This document shows, in pieces, positions 19,701 through 28,640 of a stretch of 64,000 bases of DNA. The translations under genes were made by a program, and so were the position numbers. Positions within the stretch are counted from its first letter, which is position 1. Each line of letters starts with the position of its first letter. The stretch is taken from NCBI RefSeq assembly GCF_014650455.1, contig NZ_BMUZ01000005.1, forward strand, positions 1 to 64,000, given 5' to 3'. Under the pieces are notes generated by a model. It was given only the letters and a program-made list of their open reading frames with translations, searched no databases and was not told the origin of the DNA. The DNA is from Streptomyces xanthochromogenes. GTDB taxonomy: Bacteria; Actinomycetota; Actinomycetes; Streptomycetales; Streptomycetaceae.

Positions 19701-20653
19701 ACCACATAGGGGAGCAGCGCGGGACGGGAGTTGACGAGCATCGTGTAGACGGCGCCGGCCTTGTCGACCCGGTGCGGGTTGACGACCGAGCGGCCCGCGC
19801 AGTCGACGGTGCGCCGTTCGCGGGCGGCGGCCTCGGCGTGGCGGACCGCGGCGTCGGGCGCGACGAGGACGGTGTGGCCCGCGGCGTGCGCGCGCCAGCA
19901 CAGGTCGACGTCGTCGCGCATCAGGGGGAGCCTGCGGTCGAAGCCGCCGAGCTCCTCCCACACGTCGCGGCGGATCAGCATGCCCGCGGAGGACACCGAG
20001 AGGACGGGCCGCACCTGGTCGTGCTGGCCCTGGTCCTGCTCGCGCCGGTCCAGGCCCGTCCAGCGGCGCCCGCTGTGGGCGATGGAGACGCCCACTTCGA
20101 GGAGCTGCTTGCGGTCGTACCAGCCGCGCAGCTTGGGGCCGACGATCGCGGCCTGCTCGTTGGAGTCGGCGACGCGCAGTAGTTCGGCGAGCGCGTCGGG
20201 CGCGGGCGCGCAGTCGTCGTGCAGCAGCCAGAGCCACTGCACGGGCTCGCCGTGCGGCAGTTCGGGCAGGTCGTAGCTGTCGTCGCGCCAGGTGCGCGAG
20301 ACGGGGTCCCAGCCGCTGGGGCGCTTGAGGTAGGGCAGTTCCTCGGGGCCGAGCACGGGTGCGGTGCGGGCGGCCTCCTCGACGGCGGCGCCGAACCCGG
20401 TGCGGCGGGCGAGGTGCAGGACGCGGTCGGCGCCGAGCGCCTCGGTGACCAGGCGGGCGGAGTCGTCGGCGCTGCCGGTGTCGGCGGCGTAGGCGTTCTG
20501 CACGGGGCGTTCCTGGCCGAGGAGTCCTGCCAGGACGTCGGGGAGCCAGCGCGCCCCGTCGTGCGAGACGACGACGGCGGTGACGACGTGTCGGGGGAAC
20601 TCGGGAGTCGCGGCCGCCTCGTACGGAGCCGTCGACTGACTGTGCACGGACAT
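16796..20653 (-). CDS. Large membrane GT2 glycosyltransferase
   Basis: 1285 residues from MSVHSQS at 20653; the in-frame extension above it is not supported. Residues 20-330 are a GT-A glycosyltransferase 2 domain: AVVVSHDGARWLPDVLAGLL, VQNAYAADTGSAD, LWLLHDDCAPAPDALAELL (acidic sugar-nucleotide site) and LPLMRDDVDLCWRAHAAGH. About a dozen membrane helices follow (roughly 440-830), then an extracytoplasmic domain and a last helix (ALALVLLVLALPG). The final 170 residues are a repetitive Tyr/Pro/Gly/Gln tail. It probably adds sugar to a lipid-linked or surface polymer. Substrate unknown. Coupled to the DUF5719 gene downstream. Confidence 0.88.
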   Translation of the reverse strand: MSVHSQSTAPYEAAATPEFPRHVVTAVVVSHDGARWLPDVLAGLLGQERPVQNAYAADTGSADDSARLVTEALGADRVLHLARRTGFGAAVEEAARTAPVLGPEELPYLKRPSGWDPVSRTWRDDSYDLPELPHGEPVQWLWLLHDDCAPAPDALAELLRVADSNEQAAIVGPKLRGWYDRKQLLEVGVSIAHSGRRWTGLDRREQDQGQHDQVRPVLSVSSAGMLIRRDVWEELGGFDRRLPLMRDDVDLCWRAHAAGHTVLVAPDAAVRHAEAAARERRTVDCAGRSVVNPHRVDKAGAVYTMLVNSRPALLPYVVFRIVVGTLLRTVAYLVGKVPGQAVDEVMGLFGTLLRPGRILAARKRRGRSGVEASELRPLFPPPGATVRATVESVAGSLGAGTEDTGGSRHGAVESGPGGDDADFLEIEQFARLKKIARKPAPVLFALLLIVSLVACRNLLGGGTLMGGALLPAPDHVGGLWGRYADAWHPVGAGGTQTAPPYLAIIAVLSALCFGSTGFALTLLLVCSVPLAGLTAYFASRPLVASRQLRAWAAIAYAFLPAATGALAAGRLGTAVLAILLPLIARAGVSAAGLRGDGARGSWRATWTYALLLTIATAFTPVVWPVAVLLGLGVLALRRADITAYGLRFLAAVGTPIVMLAPWSLTLLTGPSGFLREAGLEYGDGSAGALDLLGASPGGAKTVGGLVLIGLVGAALAALLRSERTFAIRAAWAVALTGFLFAILSNRSAWAGPATLVYGLALLAAGALGAEHGRTRVAGHGFGWRQPVAALIALAAALGPVYSAANWMIGGADGPLKRRDPVQVPAFVAEESGTRDQARTLVLGGTSPAKVGYTLVRGSGGQLGDAELVASGGADAGLGKVVSNLVAGSGADQSSQLSGYAVRYVLVRDGAPREFGRTLDATPGLSRLSQLDGSALWRVDRQVARAVIVPAKGGESLPVAADPVDIHTKVPAGEAGRVLRIADKAAPGWTATLDGKALKKTTVDGWAQGFELPAEAGKLDVTYDAPLTHSLWIWTQAALALVLLVLALPGRRRRIDDDLPEAEEIIAAVPAQPVPGEGRRARRLRAQAEGADVPDGEQPAPGAELPAQPGYGEWDAAQYATASPADSAGHEQQAQQSYDPYQQQYPGYQQYPEGQYAPAPEGQAPDGQYPQGPYPDGGHEEGPYPDGRHAQGPYSDGQYPDGQYAQEPYPEQQGYRDSGYPQVPGADGQFGQGQYADGQPQPDYDPYRQPGAQELPPEGQYDPYGYGYPPEHPERQQPHRPDGSQQ

Positions 20654-20910
20654 CGAGGTACGGGCCCCTCCGCCCCAAAAGGCTGCTGTGCTGACTGCGG
20701 TCGGCGCGGCCGGTGTTGCGAGACGGGCTCTGACGTGAACCGGAGTGCCGTGGACAGCGCCCCACACTAACGGCTGCCACACGGACGGTCCGCCGCCTGC
20801 CGACTGGGTGCAGGGGACGGACCGTTGGTTGTGTACGGAGTTGGGCGGTTTGGTCGCCCGGGAGGTCGCCGGGGGTCAGACGGCGGAACTCCGCGGGGGG
20901 TGGGGCCGAC

Positions 20911-21174
20911 TCAGACCGCGGCCTTCTTCAGGCGACGGCGCTCGCGCTCGGACAGGCCGCCCCAGATGCCGAACCGCTCGTCGTTGGCGAGTGCGTACTC
21001 AAGGCATTCCGAGCGGACTTCGCAGGCGAGGCAGACCTTCTTGGCCTCCCTGGTGGAGCCGCCCTTCTCGGGGAAGAAGGATTCGGGGTCGGTCTGGGCG
21101 CAGAGGGCCCGCTCCTGCCAGCCCAGCTCCTCTTCGGCCTCGTCGACCAGCAGTTCCTGAAACAGCTCGGTCAT
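20911..21174 (-). CDS. whiB: WhiB, iron-sulphur developmental regulator
   Basis: The 87-residue protein starts at MTELFQELLVDEAEEELGW and is nearly the same as the well-known Streptomyces WhiB needed for sporulation septation. Four cluster-binding Cys are at 25, 48, 51 and 57 (ALCAQTDPE; KKVCLACEVRSEC). The turn motif GIWGGLSERERR and a basic tail (RRRLKKAAV) complete the Wbl pattern. Wbl proteins carry a 4Fe-4S cluster and work with a sigma-HrdB partner or another regulator (WhiA for WhiB). A good promoter lies about 75 bases upstream. The longer in-frame start is rejected because it would add 34 unrelated residues. Confidence 0.97.
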   Translation of the reverse strand: MTELFQELLVDEAEEELGWQERALCAQTDPESFFPEKGGSTREAKKVCLACEVRSECLEYALANDERFGIWGGLSERERRRLKKAAV

Positions 21175-21890
21175 GTGCGCCCCTCGTCTGTCTTTGCTGC
21201 CCCGTGATGTTGCCGTTACCGAATCCGGCCGAACGACACGAGTGAAATTACAAGTGCGTGGATCCGGGCCAGTCAAGCCGAGATCTGCTATTGGGCCCCG
21301 TATTCACTCTGCGGAACCAAGGCTATGCGGAAAGTGTTCAAATCGGCAAAAAGGTGACACATGCCACGGGCCCACGCCACCGTCGCTTTCTGCCGATCCA
21401 CTCGACTCCCGCTCGGCTGTGACTGCAGATGAGGACGAGACGAGTGTTGATCTTGTTGCGCCAGTACCCCAAAAGCGGCCCGGATCACATTCGGATCACG
21501 AGAGGGCAATGGCGTTTAATACGCGGTTGCTGCGCCACATCTCCCGCCCCGCGACTGCACAAACCATTCTCCGGGCCCAGTAACCGGATGAGGTGAAACA
21601 ATGCCGCCAAATCGGTCATTGGGTTGACAAGGCACCCACCGACCCGGTCTCCTGGGTCGCATGTCAGCCACCACAGCGCACCGAGCGACCCACGTCCGTG
21701 GGTTCCGCAGCGCTGTCCAGGCTCGCTGTTGCTGTTCCAGCTGTTGATCGCGCGCCTCTTCTCCCACCCGCGCACCAGCTCCTCCCCCGCCTCCCCGGGA
21801 CGCCCCGCGTCCGGACGGCCGCCGTCTCCTTGTTCTGCGAGACATCTCATCTGCGACACCCCAGCACTTCTGCCGAGGAACCCCCGCACC
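21175..21890. other. 716-base divergent region, whiB / cysteine dioxygenase
   Basis: No credible gene. The whiB-proximal 400 bases are clearly lower in GC than the surroundings, as expected for a long regulatory region of a developmental gene. TTGACA occurs on the plus strand at 21624-21629 but without a matching -10. The 270 bases before the cysteine dioxygenase start form an open frame of Ser/Pro/Arg-rich peptide that I regard as non-coding. Confidence 0.5.
21247..21276 (-). promoter_or_regulatory. Candidate whiB promoter
   Basis: On the minus strand: -35 TTGACT (21271-21276), an 18-base spacer, and -10 TGTAAT (21247-21252). Transcription would start near 21240, about 65 bases before the whiB start codon. 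This is close to the vegetative consensus. Known whiB genes have more than one promoter, so others may lie further upstream. Confidence 0.55.
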
Positions 21891-22394
21891 ATGAACAGCA
21901 GCCACAGCGACCTCCAGATCGCCGGCGACATCCTGGAGGTCCAGCACCTCCTGCAGCCCGCCCGCGAGCACCCCGCCACGGTCGCCGAGTTCGTCGGCCT
22001 CGCCCGTGCCATCGCCGCCGACCGCTCCCAGTGGGCCCACCTGGTCCAGTACGACGCGGTCTCTCGCTGGTACCACCGGCTGCGCACCGGGCCCGGCTAC
22101 GAGGTCTGGCTCCTGTCCTGGGTGCCCGGGCAGGGCAGCGGCGCCCACGACCACGGCACGTCGTCGGGCGTACTGACCGTCCTGGAGGGCGAGTTGACCG
22201 AGCGCACGGACCGGGGCGTGCGGCGGCTGTCCGACTGGTCCCAGCGGGTGTTCGCACCGGGTTACGTCCACGACGTCGTCAACGACTCCCTGGAGCCGGC
22301 CGTCAGCCTGCACGTCTACTACCCGGGGCTGACCGACATGGCGATGTACGCCGGCGAGGCCACCCCGGCGACCCAGGATGTCGTACCCGCCTGA
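21891..22394 (+). CDS. Cysteine dioxygenase family protein
   Basis: 167 residues from the ATG at 21891, after GAGGAA. A cupin protein of the type I cysteine dioxygenase family: the Fe-binding HxH lies in GAHDHGTSSGVLTVLEG (about residues 85-100) and the third His in APGYVHDVVN. These enzymes oxidise cysteine, or a related thiol, to the sulfinate using O2. The bacterial family includes members acting on 3-mercaptopropionate, so substrate is uncertain. It ends 12 bases before cofD, so read-through into the F420 genes is plausible. Confidence 0.88.
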   Translation: MNSSHSDLQIAGDILEVQHLLQPAREHPATVAEFVGLARAIAADRSQWAHLVQYDAVSRWYHRLRTGPGYEVWLLSWVPGQGSGAHDHGTSSGVLTVLEGELTERTDRGVRRLSDWSQRVFAPGYVHDVVNDSLEPAVSLHVYYPGLTDMAMYAGEATPATQDVVPA

Positions 22395-22406
22395 CACACT
22401 CTGTGC

Positions 22407-23363
22407 ATGCGCATTGTGGTTCTGGCAGGCGGCATCGGTGGTGCCCGCTTCCTCCGTGGTCTCAAGTCCGCCGCCCCCGACGCGGACATCACCGTCATCG
22501 GCAACACAGGTGACGACATCCATCTGTTCGGACTGAAGGTCTGCCCCGACCTCGACACCGTGATGTACACCCTGGGCGGCGGCATCAACGAGGAGCAGGG
22601 CTGGGGGCGTACGGACGAGTCCTTCACGGTCAAGGATGAGCTCGCCGCCTACGGCGTGGGCCCCGAGTGGTTCGGCCTCGGCGACCGCGACTTCGCGACC
22701 CACATCGTCCGTACGCAGATGCTCGGCGCGGGCTACCCGCTCAGCTCCGTCACCGAGGCGCTGTGCGCCCGCTGGCAGCCCGGGGTCCGGCTCATCCCGA
22801 TGTCCGACGACCGCGTCGAGACGCACGTGGCCATCGACGTGGACGGCGAGCGCAAGGCCGTCCACTTCCAGGAGTACTGGGTGAAGCTGCGGGCCTCCGT
22901 GGACGCGCAGGCCGTGGTGCCGGTCGGCGCCGAGCAGGCCAAGCCCGCGCCCGGCGTCCTCGAAGCCATCGCCGCGGCCGACGTCATCGTCTTCCCGCCG
23001 TCCAACCCGGTCGTCTCGGTCGGCACCATCCTGGCCGTGCCCGGCATCCGCGAGGCGATCGCCGAGGCGGGCGTGCCGGTGGTCGGCCTCTCCCCCATCG
23101 TCGGCGACGCCCCGGTGCGCGGCATGGCCGACAAGGTGCTCGCGGCGGTCGGCGTGGAGTCCACGGCCGCGGCGGTCGCCGAGCACTACGGCTCGGGGCT
23201 GCTCGACGGCTGGCTGGTCGACACCGTGGACGCCGGATCGGTGGCCGGGATCGAGGAGGCGGGCATCCGCTGCCGGGCCGTGCCGCTGATGATGACGGAC
23301 CTGGACGCGACGGCCGCGATGGCCCGCGAGGCCCTCGCGCTGGCGGAGGAGGTCCGCGCGTGA
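22407..23363 (+). CDS. cofD: 2-phospho-L-lactate transferase (F420 biosynthesis)
   Basis: 318 residues starting [18 protein letters not shown]. CofD/FbiA joins the phospholactyl (or, in mycobacteria, phosphoenolpyruvyl) guanosine donor to Fo, giving F420-0 or its dehydro form. Diagnostic motifs: the N-terminal GGIGGA loop, [15 protein letters not shown], and [18 protein letters not shown] towards the end. Length is normal. The stop overlaps the fbiB GTG by four bases (GTGA), so the two are coupled. Confidence 0.97.
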   Translation: MRIVVLAGGIGGARFLRGLKSAAPDADITVIGNTGDDIHLFGLKVCPDLDTVMYTLGGGINEEQGWGRTDESFTVKDELAAYGVGPEWFGLGDRDFATHIVRTQMLGAGYPLSSVTEALCARWQPGVRLIPMSDDRVETHVAIDVDGERKAVHFQEYWVKLRASVDAQAVVPVGAEQAKPAPGVLEAIAAADVIVFPPSNPVVSVGTILAVPGIREAIAEAGVPVVGLSPIVGDAPVRGMADKVLAAVGVESTAAAVAEHYGSGLLDGWLVDTVDAGSVAGIEEAGIRCRAVPLMMTDLDATAAMAREALALAEEVRA

Positions 23364-24652
23364 GCCCCGCTTCCTTCCGGGTCTGGGCGCTGCCGGGTCT
23401 GCCCGAGGTACGGGCCGGTGACGACCTCGCCAAACTGATCGCGGCGGCCGAGCCGGGCCTCGTCGACGGCGACATCCTGCTCGTCACCTCGAAGATCGTC
23501 TCCAAGGCGGAGGGCCGGATCACCGAGGCCGCCGACCGCGAGGCCGCCATCGACGCCGAGACGGTGCGGGTGGTCGCGCGGCGCGGCACCCTGCGCATCG
23601 TCGAGAACCGGCAGGGCCTGGTGATGGCCGCGGCCGGTGTGGACGCCTCCAACACACCTGCCGGGACGGTCCTGTTGCTGCCCGAGGACCCGGACGCCTC
23701 GGCGGCCGCGATCCGCGCCGGGCTGCGCGACACGCTCGGCGTCGAGGTCGGCGTGATCGTCACGGACACCTTCGGGCGGCCCTGGCGCAGCGGTCTGACG
23801 GACGTGGCGATCGGCGCCAGTGGCGTACGCGTCCTGGACGACCTGCGCGGCGGCACGGACGCGCACGGCAATCCGCTGAGCGCGACGATCATCGCGCTCG
23901 CCGACGAACTGGCCGCCGCGGGCGACCTCGTGAAGGGCAAGGCCGGCGGCCTCCCGGTCGCCGTGGTCCGCGGGCTCGGGCATCTGGCGGGCGAGGGTTC
24001 GGCCCGCGAGATGGTCCGCTCGGCCGTCGACGACATGTTCCGCCTGGGCACCTCCGAGGCGGTACGGGAGGCGGTCACCCAGCGGCGTACGGTGCGGGCG
24101 TTCACGGCCGAGCCCGTCGACCCGGGCGCGGTGCGGCGCGCGGTGGCGGCCGCGGTGACCGCGCCCGCCCCGCACCACACGACGCCCTGGCGGTTCGTGC
24201 TGCTCGAATCCGAGGAGTCCCGCACCCGGCTGCTGGACGCGATGCGGGACGCCTGGATCGCGGACCTGCGCCGCGACGGCAAGTCCGAGGAGTCGATCGC
24301 CAAGCGGGTCGCCCGGGGCGAAGTCCTGCGCGCCGCACCGTACTTGGTGGTCCCCTGCCTGGTGATGGACGGCTCGCACAGCTACGGCGACGCCCGCAGG
24401 GACGGCGCCGAACGCGAGATGTTCGTCGTCGCCATGGGCGCCGGCGTGCAGAACTTCCTGGTCGCCCTCGCGGGCGAGCGGCTCGGCTCGGCGTGGGTGT
24501 CCTCGACGATGTTCTGCCGCGATGTCGTACGGGAAGCCCTCGACCTGCCGGAGGGCTGGGACCCGATGGGCGCGGTGGCGGTGGGCCATGCGGCCGAGCC
24601 GCCGCGGGAGCGGCCCGCGCGGGAGGCCTCGGCGTTCGTCGAGGTGCGCTGA
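23360..24652 (+). CDS. fbiB: F420-0:gamma-glutamyl ligase fused to nitroreductase-like domain
   Basis: 430 residues from the GTG at 23360. Residues 1-245 are the CofE ligase domain that adds gamma-linked glutamates to F420-0 ([39 protein letters not shown]). Residues 250-430 form an FMN-binding nitroreductase-like domain ([39 protein letters not shown]) that in mycobacterial FbiB reduces dehydro-F420-0. The two-domain architecture is the usual actinobacterial form. Coupled to cofD. Confidence 0.95.
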   Translation: MSPASFRVWALPGLPEVRAGDDLAKLIAAAEPGLVDGDILLVTSKIVSKAEGRITEAADREAAIDAETVRVVARRGTLRIVENRQGLVMAAAGVDASNTPAGTVLLLPEDPDASAAAIRAGLRDTLGVEVGVIVTDTFGRPWRSGLTDVAIGASGVRVLDDLRGGTDAHGNPLSATIIALADELAAAGDLVKGKAGGLPVAVVRGLGHLAGEGSAREMVRSAVDDMFRLGTSEAVREAVTQRRTVRAFTAEPVDPGAVRRAVAAAVTAPAPHHTTPWRFVLLESEESRTRLLDAMRDAWIADLRRDGKSEESIAKRVARGEVLRAAPYLVVPCLVMDGSHSYGDARRDGAEREMFVVAMGAGVQNFLVALAGERLGSAWVSSTMFCRDVVREALDLPEGWDPMGAVAVGHAAEPPRERPAREASAFVEVR

Positions 24653-24701
24653 GCGCGCCCGCCGCCCCCAACGCTGAGCGCGCCCGCCGCCCCCAACTCC
24701 C

Positions 24702-25700
24702 TTACAGGACCGCGATGTTGTTGGGCTGAAGGCGCGGGGCCCGGCGCGCCGGGGTGCGTCCGCTGAGCAGGATCAGGCGGGCGGCCCGGTGGCGCTGGCC
24801 CGCGTACGGTTCGAGCAGGGCCAGCATCTCGTCGTCGTCGGCGTGGCGGTTGCCGCCGAGGGCGTGACCGATGATGCCGGGCAGGTGGAAGTCGCCGACC
24901 GTCACCAAGTCGGCCGCGCCGATGGCCCGTTGGAGGGTTTCGGCGGCCGTCCAGGGGCCGATGCCGGGAATCAGCTGGAGCCGCTCGGCGGCCTTGTACT
25001 GGTCCATCGTCGCGGCCTCCTCCATGCGGCGGGCCACCCGCACCGCGCGCATGACGGTGTCCGAGCGCTTGGAGTCGACGCCGGCGCGGTGCCATTCCCA
25101 GGACGGGATCAGCGCCCACGCCCGGGCGTCGGGCATGACGTACATGCCTTCGGGGGCGCCGGGAGCCGGCTCCCCGAACCCGCGCACGAGCAGGCGCCAG
25201 GCGCGGTACGCCTCGGTCGTGGTGACCTTCTGCTCCAGGATCGAGGGGATCAGGGACTCCAGGACGAGTCCGGTACGGGTCAGGCGCAGGCCGGGGCGGT
25301 CGCGGTGGGTCTCCGCGAGGAAGCGGTGCCGGGGGGTGAAGGCGTCGGGGTCGTCCAACTCGCCCAGAAGGGAAGGTAGTTGGTCCAGGACCCATTCCGC
25401 GCCCTCGCCCCACGCCTCGGCGTGCGCGGCGCCCTGTGCGGCGGTCACCCGCAGGGTGGCGGGGCCGGCGGGGGTCCTCGACGTGCGCCAGTACGCGCCG
25501 TCGGGGGTGGCGCGGAAGGTCGGGTCGCCCTGGCCGCGCCGGAGCGGGCCCAGCGTGAGGGCAAGGTCGAGCGGGCCGCGGCGGGGAGCCCAGGTCCGGG
25601 TCCGCGTCCGCCCTGCGGGGCGGGGGGTGGGGATGCCGGTGCGGCTGCCGGTGCCGGTGCGGCTGCCGGTGCCGGTGCGGGGGGTGAATCGTCCTGCCAC
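24702..25700 (-). CDS. HhH-GPD family DNA glycosylase (3-methyladenine type)
   Basis: 332 residues from GTG at 25700, four bases after GGAGG. Residues 1-35 contain a tandem RTGTGS repeat. The helix-hairpin-helix is LIPGIGPWTAAETLQRAIGAAD, and the following Asp in VTVGDFHLPG is the expected catalytic residue. A SILEQKVTTTEAYRAWR segment precedes it, as in DNA-3-methyladenine glycosylase II. It would remove alkylated bases from DNA. Convergent with fbiB, 49 bases away. Confidence 0.86.
   Translation of the reverse strand: MAGRFTPRTGTGSRTGTGSRTGIPTPRPAGRTRTRTWAPRRGPLDLALTLGPLRRGQGDPTFRATPDGAYWRTSRTPAGPATLRVTAAQGAAHAEAWGEGAEWVLDQLPSLLGELDDPDAFTPRHRFLAETHRDRPGLRLTRTGLVLESLIPSILEQKVTTTEAYRAWRLLVRGFGEPAPGAPEGMYVMPDARAWALIPSWEWHRAGVDSKRSDTVMRAVRVARRMEEAATMDQYKAAERLQLIPGIGPWTAAETLQRAIGAADLVTVGDFHLPGIIGHALGGNRHADDDEMLALLEPYAGQRHRAARLILLSGRTPARRAPRLQPNNIAVL
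25639..25680. repeat. Short tandem repeat inside the DNA glycosylase gene
   Basis: An 18-base unit GTGCGGCTGCCGGTGCCG is present twice in tandem plus a third partial copy. It encodes the RTGTGS repeats at the N-terminus of the glycosylase. Slippage could change its copy number without breaking the frame. Confidence 0.7.
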
Positions 25701-26064
25701 GCCTCCGAGGGTACGGGGTCCCTCCGGGGGGTGGGGGGTGCTGCGGTGCCCTGGGGCTGCGCCCCAGACCCCGTTCGCGCCTGAAGGGCGCTCGTCCTCA
25801 AACGCCGGACGGGCTGTAGGTGCCCCAGTACCGGTACGGCCAGGGGCGCGGGGAACGGCGCGAAAAGCGACCACGGTGCAAGGACAACGGCGGGTTCTTG
25901 GGGGCGCGGGGAACGGCGCGACCAGCCACGCACGGTCCGTAGCCGATGAACCCTCCCCCGGAGGCCACGCGGCGGAGCCGCAGAGTGTCCGTGCGACCGG
26001 CCACCCCGCCCACAGCCACCGCAGGCCGGGACCGGAGCGGAGTCCGGCAGGTGGCCGGGCGGGG
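25701..26064. repeat. Intergenic region with dispersed repeats
   Basis: 364 bases without a gene. It contains a stem-loop-bearing repeat (25750-25816) shared with position 46383-46449, and two copies of GGGGCGCGGGGAACGGCGCGA starting at 25843 and 25901. All look like non-coding dispersed elements common in Streptomyces intergenic DNA. Confidence 0.7.
25750..25816 (+). repeat. Dispersed intergenic repeat, copy 1
   Basis: Starts with the hairpin CTGGGGCTGCGCCCCAG. The 50 bases at 25767-25816 match 46400-46449 with two mismatches. Read on the opposite strand, both copies give the same peptide-like string PAFEDERPSGANGV, a known kind of spurious ORF in this genus. Confidence 0.8.
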
Positions 26065-27147
26065 TTACTGGTCCGAGGAGAAGCGGAGGGAGGCCGCGGG
26101 GAGCAGGGCGTCGCACCACACCCGCACCCCCTCGCGGAGCTCGTTGTCCGGGCCCACCCGCGCGCCGTCCCCCACGACCGCCCCGGACAGGACCGTGCGC
26201 GCCCCGATCCGCGCCCCGGCCCCGACGAGCGAGTCCGTGATCACCGCGCCGGGCTCGACGACCGCGTCGGCCAGGATCGCGCTGCCGACGATGCGCGCCC
26301 CCGCGCCCACCACCGCCCCGTGGCCCACCACCGTGCCACCCGTCAGCTTCGCGTCGGGGGCGACCTGCGCGGTCGGCAGGACCAGCCGGTCGCCGCAGCG
26401 GCCGGGCACCGCGGGGGACGGGGCGCGGCCGAGGACCAGGTCGGCCGAGCCGCGGACGAAGGCCTGCGGGGTGCCGAGGTCCAGCCAGTACGTCGAGTCG
26501 ACCATGCCCTGGAGGTGGGCGCCCCGCGCGAGCAGCCCGGGGAACGTCTCCCGCTCGACGGAGACCGGCCGGCCCGCCGGGATCTCGTCGATGACCGAGC
26601 GCCGGAACACGTACGCCCCGGCGTTGATCTGGTCCGTGACGATCTCCTCGGGCGTCTGCGGCTTCTCCAGGAACGCCGTGACCCGGCCGGTCGGGTCGGT
26701 GGGGACCAGACCGAACGCCCTCGGATCGTCGACCCGGGTCAGATGCAGGGAGACGTCCGCGCCGGACGAGCGGTGGGTGTCCACGAGGGCCCGGATGTCC
26801 AGGCCCGTCAGGATGTCACCGTTGAAGATCAGCACCGGCTCGTCGGGCCCGGAACGCAGCCGCGAGGCCACGTTGCGGATGGCTCCGCCCGTGCCGAGCG
26901 GCTCGTCCTCGGTGACGTACTCGATGGAGAGGCCGAGCGAGGAGCCGTCCCCGAAGTAGGGCTCGAACACCTCGGCCAGGTACGACGTCGCCAGGACGAT
27001 GTGGTCGACGCCCGCCGCGTGGGCCCGGGCCAGCTGATGGGTGAGGAAGGGCACGCCCGCCGCCGGCACCATCGGCTTGGGCGTGTTCACGGTGAGCGGG
27101 CGCAGTCTCGTGCCCTTGCCGCCGACCAGGAGGATCGCTTCTGTCAC
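26065..27147 (-). CDS. Sugar-1-phosphate nucleotidyltransferase (mannose-1-phosphate guanylyltransferase type)
   Basis: 360 residues from GTG at 27147. The N-terminal nucleotidyltransferase domain shows AILLVGGKGTRLRPLT, NTPKPMVPAAG, VTEDEPLGTGGAIRNV and FNGDILTG. The C-terminal third has repeated hexapeptides (VVGHGAVVGAGARIVGSAIL, VLSGAVVGDGARVG), a left-handed beta-helix. The match and genome position suggest it makes GDP-mannose from mannose-1-phosphate, so completing the manA-manB pathway; glucose-1-phosphate thymidylyl- or uridylyltransferase is the alternative. Confidence 0.87.
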   Translation of the reverse strand: MTEAILLVGGKGTRLRPLTVNTPKPMVPAAGVPFLTHQLARAHAAGVDHIVLATSYLAEVFEPYFGDGSSLGLSIEYVTEDEPLGTGGAIRNVASRLRSGPDEPVLIFNGDILTGLDIRALVDTHRSSGADVSLHLTRVDDPRAFGLVPTDPTGRVTAFLEKPQTPEEIVTDQINAGAYVFRRSVIDEIPAGRPVSVERETFPGLLARGAHLQGMVDSTYWLDLGTPQAFVRGSADLVLGRAPSPAVPGRCGDRLVLPTAQVAPDAKLTGGTVVGHGAVVGAGARIVGSAILADAVVEPGAVITDSLVGAGARIGARTVLSGAVVGDGARVGPDNELREGVRVWCDALLPAASLRFSSDQ

Positions 27148-27252
27148 CTGTCGTCTCTGCTTCCTGCTGGGGCCGGCCTCGGCGTTGCGTCGGGTTTCCG
27201 CGCAACGCCCGGCCGGCCAGTGTATGCAGACCGCTCGGCTGCTCACACCGGG

Positions 27253-28530
27253 TCAGCGCCGGCCCTGGAAGTGGGCCGCGGTGGTCCGGGCGCTGCCGAG
27301 CCTGCCGTACAGGCGCGCCCCCGGGCAGTCGGTGGCGAAGCCGTCGCGGTGGCCGGCGATGGCGTTGAACCTGACGCTGCGCCCCTTCTTGTAGCGGTTG
27401 CCGCCGCCGGAGACGAGGGTGCTCTTGCCCGCCGGGTTCACCCCGTACAGACCGAGTTTCCAGGCCGCGAGTTGCTCGACGGCCTTGAGTGCGGCGGCCG
27501 ACGGGTTGGTGTTCGAGTAGGTGCCGAGGACCGCGATGCCGGTGCTGTTGGTGTTGAACCCGAGCGTGTGCGCGCCCATCACCGCCTTGGTCACGCCCCC
27601 GGCCCGGCCCTCGTAGATGTTTCCGCACTTGTCGACCGCGAAGTTGTAGCCGATGTCACGCCAGCCGCTGCTCTTCACGTGGTAGCGGTAGATGCTGCGC
27701 AGGACGGAGGGTGCCTGGGCGCAGCTGTATCCGTTGCCCGACGCCGAGTGGTGGACGAAGGCGACCTTGACGCTGTTGGTGTAGACGTAGCCGCGCTCGC
27801 GCAGCCGTTCGTCGGCGCCCCAGCCCTTGCGCGTGATGATGCGCGGCCGCGCCCCGACGTACGGGCGGGCGGCCTCGGCCCCGCTCGCCCCGGCCGCCTC
27901 GGCCCCGCTCGCGGCGCTGTCGAGCGCGGGCAGCACATCGGGCTCCCGCAGCGCCCGGCTGCTGTCGCCCGCGTCGCCCTCGGCGGGGTCGGCGCCCGGG
28001 TCGACGAGGTCCAGGCGCAGCCCCCTGGGCAGCGGCTCGCCCTCGGCGTCGGCGGCCCGTACACGTGCCTCGACCGCGTCCGAGTCGCCCACCCACAGCG
28101 GGGCGGTGGAGCCGTGCAGCGGGCCGGCGGCCTCGGCGGTGCCGGGGTCGGCGCCGTGGTCGTGGTTGTGGGTCTCCAGGTCCTGCCAGGCCGACCAGGT
28201 GCCGGCGGCACGGGCCCGGGTGCGCACCTGGACACTGCCGTTCAGTTCCTCGTCGGCGTTGTCCCAGACCACCCCGACCAGCGAGAAGGGCCGCACTTCC
28301 CGCTGGGCCAGGCCCTCTTGGGAGGCGTCGCCCGCCGCGCGGCCCCGGCCGGACAGGGGCTCCATCGGCAGCGACTGGGTGGAGCCGGCGAGTTCCGCCG
28401 TGGTCCGCGGTGCGGCGGCGGGCGACGCCGCGACGGGCGCCGTGGCCGCCAGAGGAAGGGCGAGGGCCGCGACGGCGGCCACTCCGATCGAAGACGCAAG
28501 AAGGCTACGCATGCTGACGATCGTGGACAT
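27253..28530 (-). CDS. Secreted PGRP-type N-acetylmuramoyl-L-alanine amidase
   Basis: 425 residues with a signal peptide (MRSLLASSIGVAAVAALALPLA, starting at residue 7; either Met may be used). Residues 60-215 are an Ala/Gly/Asp-rich region, perhaps a binding module. From about 235, RPRIITRKGWGADERL starts a PGRP/amidase_2 domain: zinc His in AFVHHSASGNGYSC, DIGYNFAVDKCGNIYEGR, and the later GHRDGFATDCPG. It would cut the bond between muramic acid and the stem peptide outside the cell. Divergent from the TIGR03089 gene. Confidence 0.93.
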   Translation of the reverse strand: MSTIVSMRSLLASSIGVAAVAALALPLAATAPVAASPAAAPRTTAELAGSTQSLPMEPLSGRGRAAGDASQEGLAQREVRPFSLVGVVWDNADEELNGSVQVRTRARAAGTWSAWQDLETHNHDHGADPGTAEAAGPLHGSTAPLWVGDSDAVEARVRAADAEGEPLPRGLRLDLVDPGADPAEGDAGDSSRALREPDVLPALDSAASGAEAAGASGAEAARPYVGARPRIITRKGWGADERLRERGYVYTNSVKVAFVHHSASGNGYSCAQAPSVLRSIYRYHVKSSGWRDIGYNFAVDKCGNIYEGRAGGVTKAVMGAHTLGFNTNSTGIAVLGTYSNTNPSAAALKAVEQLAAWKLGLYGVNPAGKSTLVSGGGNRYKKGRSVRFNAIAGHRDGFATDCPGARLYGRLGSARTTAAHFQGRR

Positions 28531-28640
28531 ACCTCAATAAATCTGTCCATAGGTGATCTGACGATCCGTCGGCCAACCGGTGTACGCGCCGCGCCCACCT
28601 CGGCCGGTTCCGCTCGGCCGCGCCGCGTAGCCTTGCCCGC

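Noticed and set aside
16820..20182. 1120-codon open frame on the plus strand opposite the glycosyltransferase
   Set aside because: High GC creates long antisense frames. The translated product is Gly/Arg/Ala-rich with no family signature, while the minus strand has clear GT2 motifs.
21624..21890. N-terminal extension of cysteine dioxygenase, with TTGACA at 21624
   Set aside because: The extension is Ser/Pro/Arg-rich and unlike the family, a proper start with ribosome-binding site exists at 21891, and no -10 fits the TTGACA.
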